Shown in pieces: positions 53,888 through 54,817 of a stretch of 54,817 bases of DNA. The first letter of the stretch is position 1. Each line of letters opens with the position of its first letter. The position numbers and the translations under genes were made by a program. The stretch spans positions 1 through 54,817 of the forward strand of contig CAKZVF010000099.1 in NCBI GenBank assembly GCA_937921995.1. The letters run 5' to 3'. A model generated the notes under the pieces. The model did not search any database, was not told the origin of the DNA, and was given only the letters and a program-made list of their open reading frames with translations. Origin of the DNA: an uncultured Pirellulaceae bacterium. Lineage in GTDB: Bacteria > Planctomycetota > Planctomycetia > Pirellulales > Pirellulaceae.

Positions 53888-54817
53888 ATGAAACGTTTAG
53901 AAGAATTGGCGGCCATCGCCGACGGAAAACTAAACCATAGTCCAGAATTTGAAATTTCTGGGGCTGCCAGCATTTCGCACGCGACAGCTGGCCAAATTAC
54001 GTTTGTTACCTCCGCCAATCATTTCCAAGCTTTCCTCGACAGCGACGCAGCAGCCGCAGTCGTTTGCGAAGGGTTGGGCCATTCGCGCAAGCCCGTGATC
54101 GAGGTCGAGGACCCTGAATCGGCGTTCTTTGAAATTGCGATTTTGTATCGCAATCCGATCGTTCGCCAATCAACCGTCGAAACTCAAATCAGCTCCCGCG
54201 CCACCGTCAGCCCCACGGCGATTATCGGTGAAGACGTCGTCATCCATGCCGGTGCTGTTATTATGGACAACGTCACCATTGGCGATCGCACCACCATTTT
54301 CCCGAACGTCGTCCTTTTAGAAGGTTGTACGATCGGCAACGAAGTCAGCATCTTTCCCAACGCGACGCTGTATGAAAACACCGTCGTCGGCAACCGGGTT
54401 TTAATCCACGCTGGCGCGGTGGTCGGGGGTTATGGCTTTGGTTACAAAACGCGCAACGGACACCATCAACTTTCGGCTCAGATCGGCAACGTCGTCCTTG
54501 AGGACGATGTAGAACTCGGTGCTTGCACGACCGTTGACCGAGGCACCTACGATTCGACAATCATCGGCACCGGCAGTAAGCTGGACAATATGGTCATGAT
54601 TGGGCACAACTGTAAAATCGGACAACACAATCTTTTATGCTCTCAGGTCGGCATCGCCGGTAGCTGCACGACGGGGCAGTATGTGGTGATGGGCGGACAA
54701 GTCGGCGTAGGGGATCACTTAAATGTTGGCGATAAAGCGATGATCACTGCCAAAAGCGGATTGATGTATGATGTCGAAGAAGGCCAGCGGATGGCGGGCA
54801 CGCCGGCGCGGACCAGT
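53888..54817 (+). CDS. lpxD: UDP-3-O-acylglucosamine N-acyltransferase (partial, runs off the window)
   Basis: The frame is open from ATG 53888 to the window end (310 codons, no stop). LpxD adds the second acyl chain in lipid A synthesis. The N-terminal part (EISGAASISHATAGQITFV) is the uridine-binding domain. It is followed by hexapeptide beta-helix repeats (VVIHAGAVIMDNVTIGDRTT, VVLEDDVELGACTTVDRGTY), the GAVVGGYGFGYK loop and the catalytic-His region KLDNMVMIGHNCKIG. Only the C-terminal helical end should be missing. It implies an outer membrane with lipid A in this organism. Confidence 0.93.
   Translation, partial: MKRLEELAAIADGKLNHSPEFEISGAASISHATAGQITFVTSANHFQAFLDSDAAAAVVCEGLGHSRKPVIEVEDPESAFFEIAILYRNPIVRQSTVETQISSRATVSPTAIIGEDVVIHAGAVIMDNVTIGDRTTIFPNVVLLEGCTIGNEVSIFPNATLYENTVVGNRVLIHAGAVVGGYGFGYKTRNGHHQLSAQIGNVVLEDDVELGACTTVDRGTYDSTIIGTGSKLDNMVMIGHNCKIGQHNLLCSQVGIAGSCTTGQYVVMGGQVGVGDHLNVGDKAMITAKSGLMYDVEEGQRMAGTPARTS

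Overview
The window looks like chromosomal DNA from a planctomycete, most likely a member of the Pirellulaceae. This rests on gene content, since no database search was possible. The markers are a run of large secreted proteins of the planctomycetal DUF1501, PPC-domain, DUF1549/DUF1553 and cytochrome-c plus WD40 types; several secreted proteins with dockerin-like Ca-binding tails; Tat-exported TIM-barrel proteins; an MfnB-type enzyme, otherwise known from methanogens and from H4MPT/methanofuran C1 metabolism; and a mix of core genes for a Gram-negative envelope (lpxD, flippase, ArnT-like glycosyltransferase). No phage, plasmid, integrase, intact insertion sequence or CRISPR array is visible.

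Layout. 0.4-5.2 kb (+): scpB, then three consecutive secreted proteins that are paralogues of one another, then an isochorismatase-fold hydrolase. 5.3-8.2 kb (-): cinA, an EboE-like TIM barrel and a DUF423 membrane protein. 8.3-9.2 kb (+): a Tat-exported TIM barrel. 9.3-14.1 kb (-): an operon of ABC ATPase, ABC-2 permease and a membrane-anchored protein. 14.5-15.7 kb (-): ribonuclease D. 16.1-18.5 kb (+): mfnB overlapping an ArnT-like glycosyltransferase. 18.7-24.7 kb: an accessory block of four intact dockerin-tailed secreted proteins and one remnant, with hslV inside it. Two of the four are S1 proteases produced by a tandem duplication that also carried along the tail of hslV. 25.0-26.6 kb (-): a polysaccharide flippase. 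26.9-27.4 kb (-): a small secreted protein gene cut by one amber codon. 28.2-32.1 kb (+): a Tex protein with very large insertions and a conserved small protein. 32.1-41.3 kb (-): a kinase-fold protein and the cytochrome/WD40, DUF1549/1553, PPC and DUF1501 group. 41.8-43.1 kb (+): a secreted acidic protein. Then tRNA-Ala(GGC) (-), a ribbon-helix-helix protein (-), a second Tat TIM barrel (-), aroA (+), a RIO kinase (+), a PQQ-type beta-propeller (-), pckA (+), speA (-) and lpxD (+, cut by the window end).

The most interesting signals are structural. Several unrelated palindromic elements of 70-100 bp lie in intergenic DNA. Two copies of one family (5223-5319 and 9187-9282) both sit exactly between convergent genes, as does a different palindrome at 51435-51507. 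This suggests shared bidirectional terminators or small non-autonomous mobile elements. Other points worth attention are the protease duplication, in which one copy keeps a trypsin-like S1-pocket Asp and the other has Asn; the amber-split secreted gene; a 14-copy heptanucleotide repeat directly upstream of a start codon; the enlarged Tex; a CinA without its usual deamidase motif; and a likely leaderless promoter for scpB.
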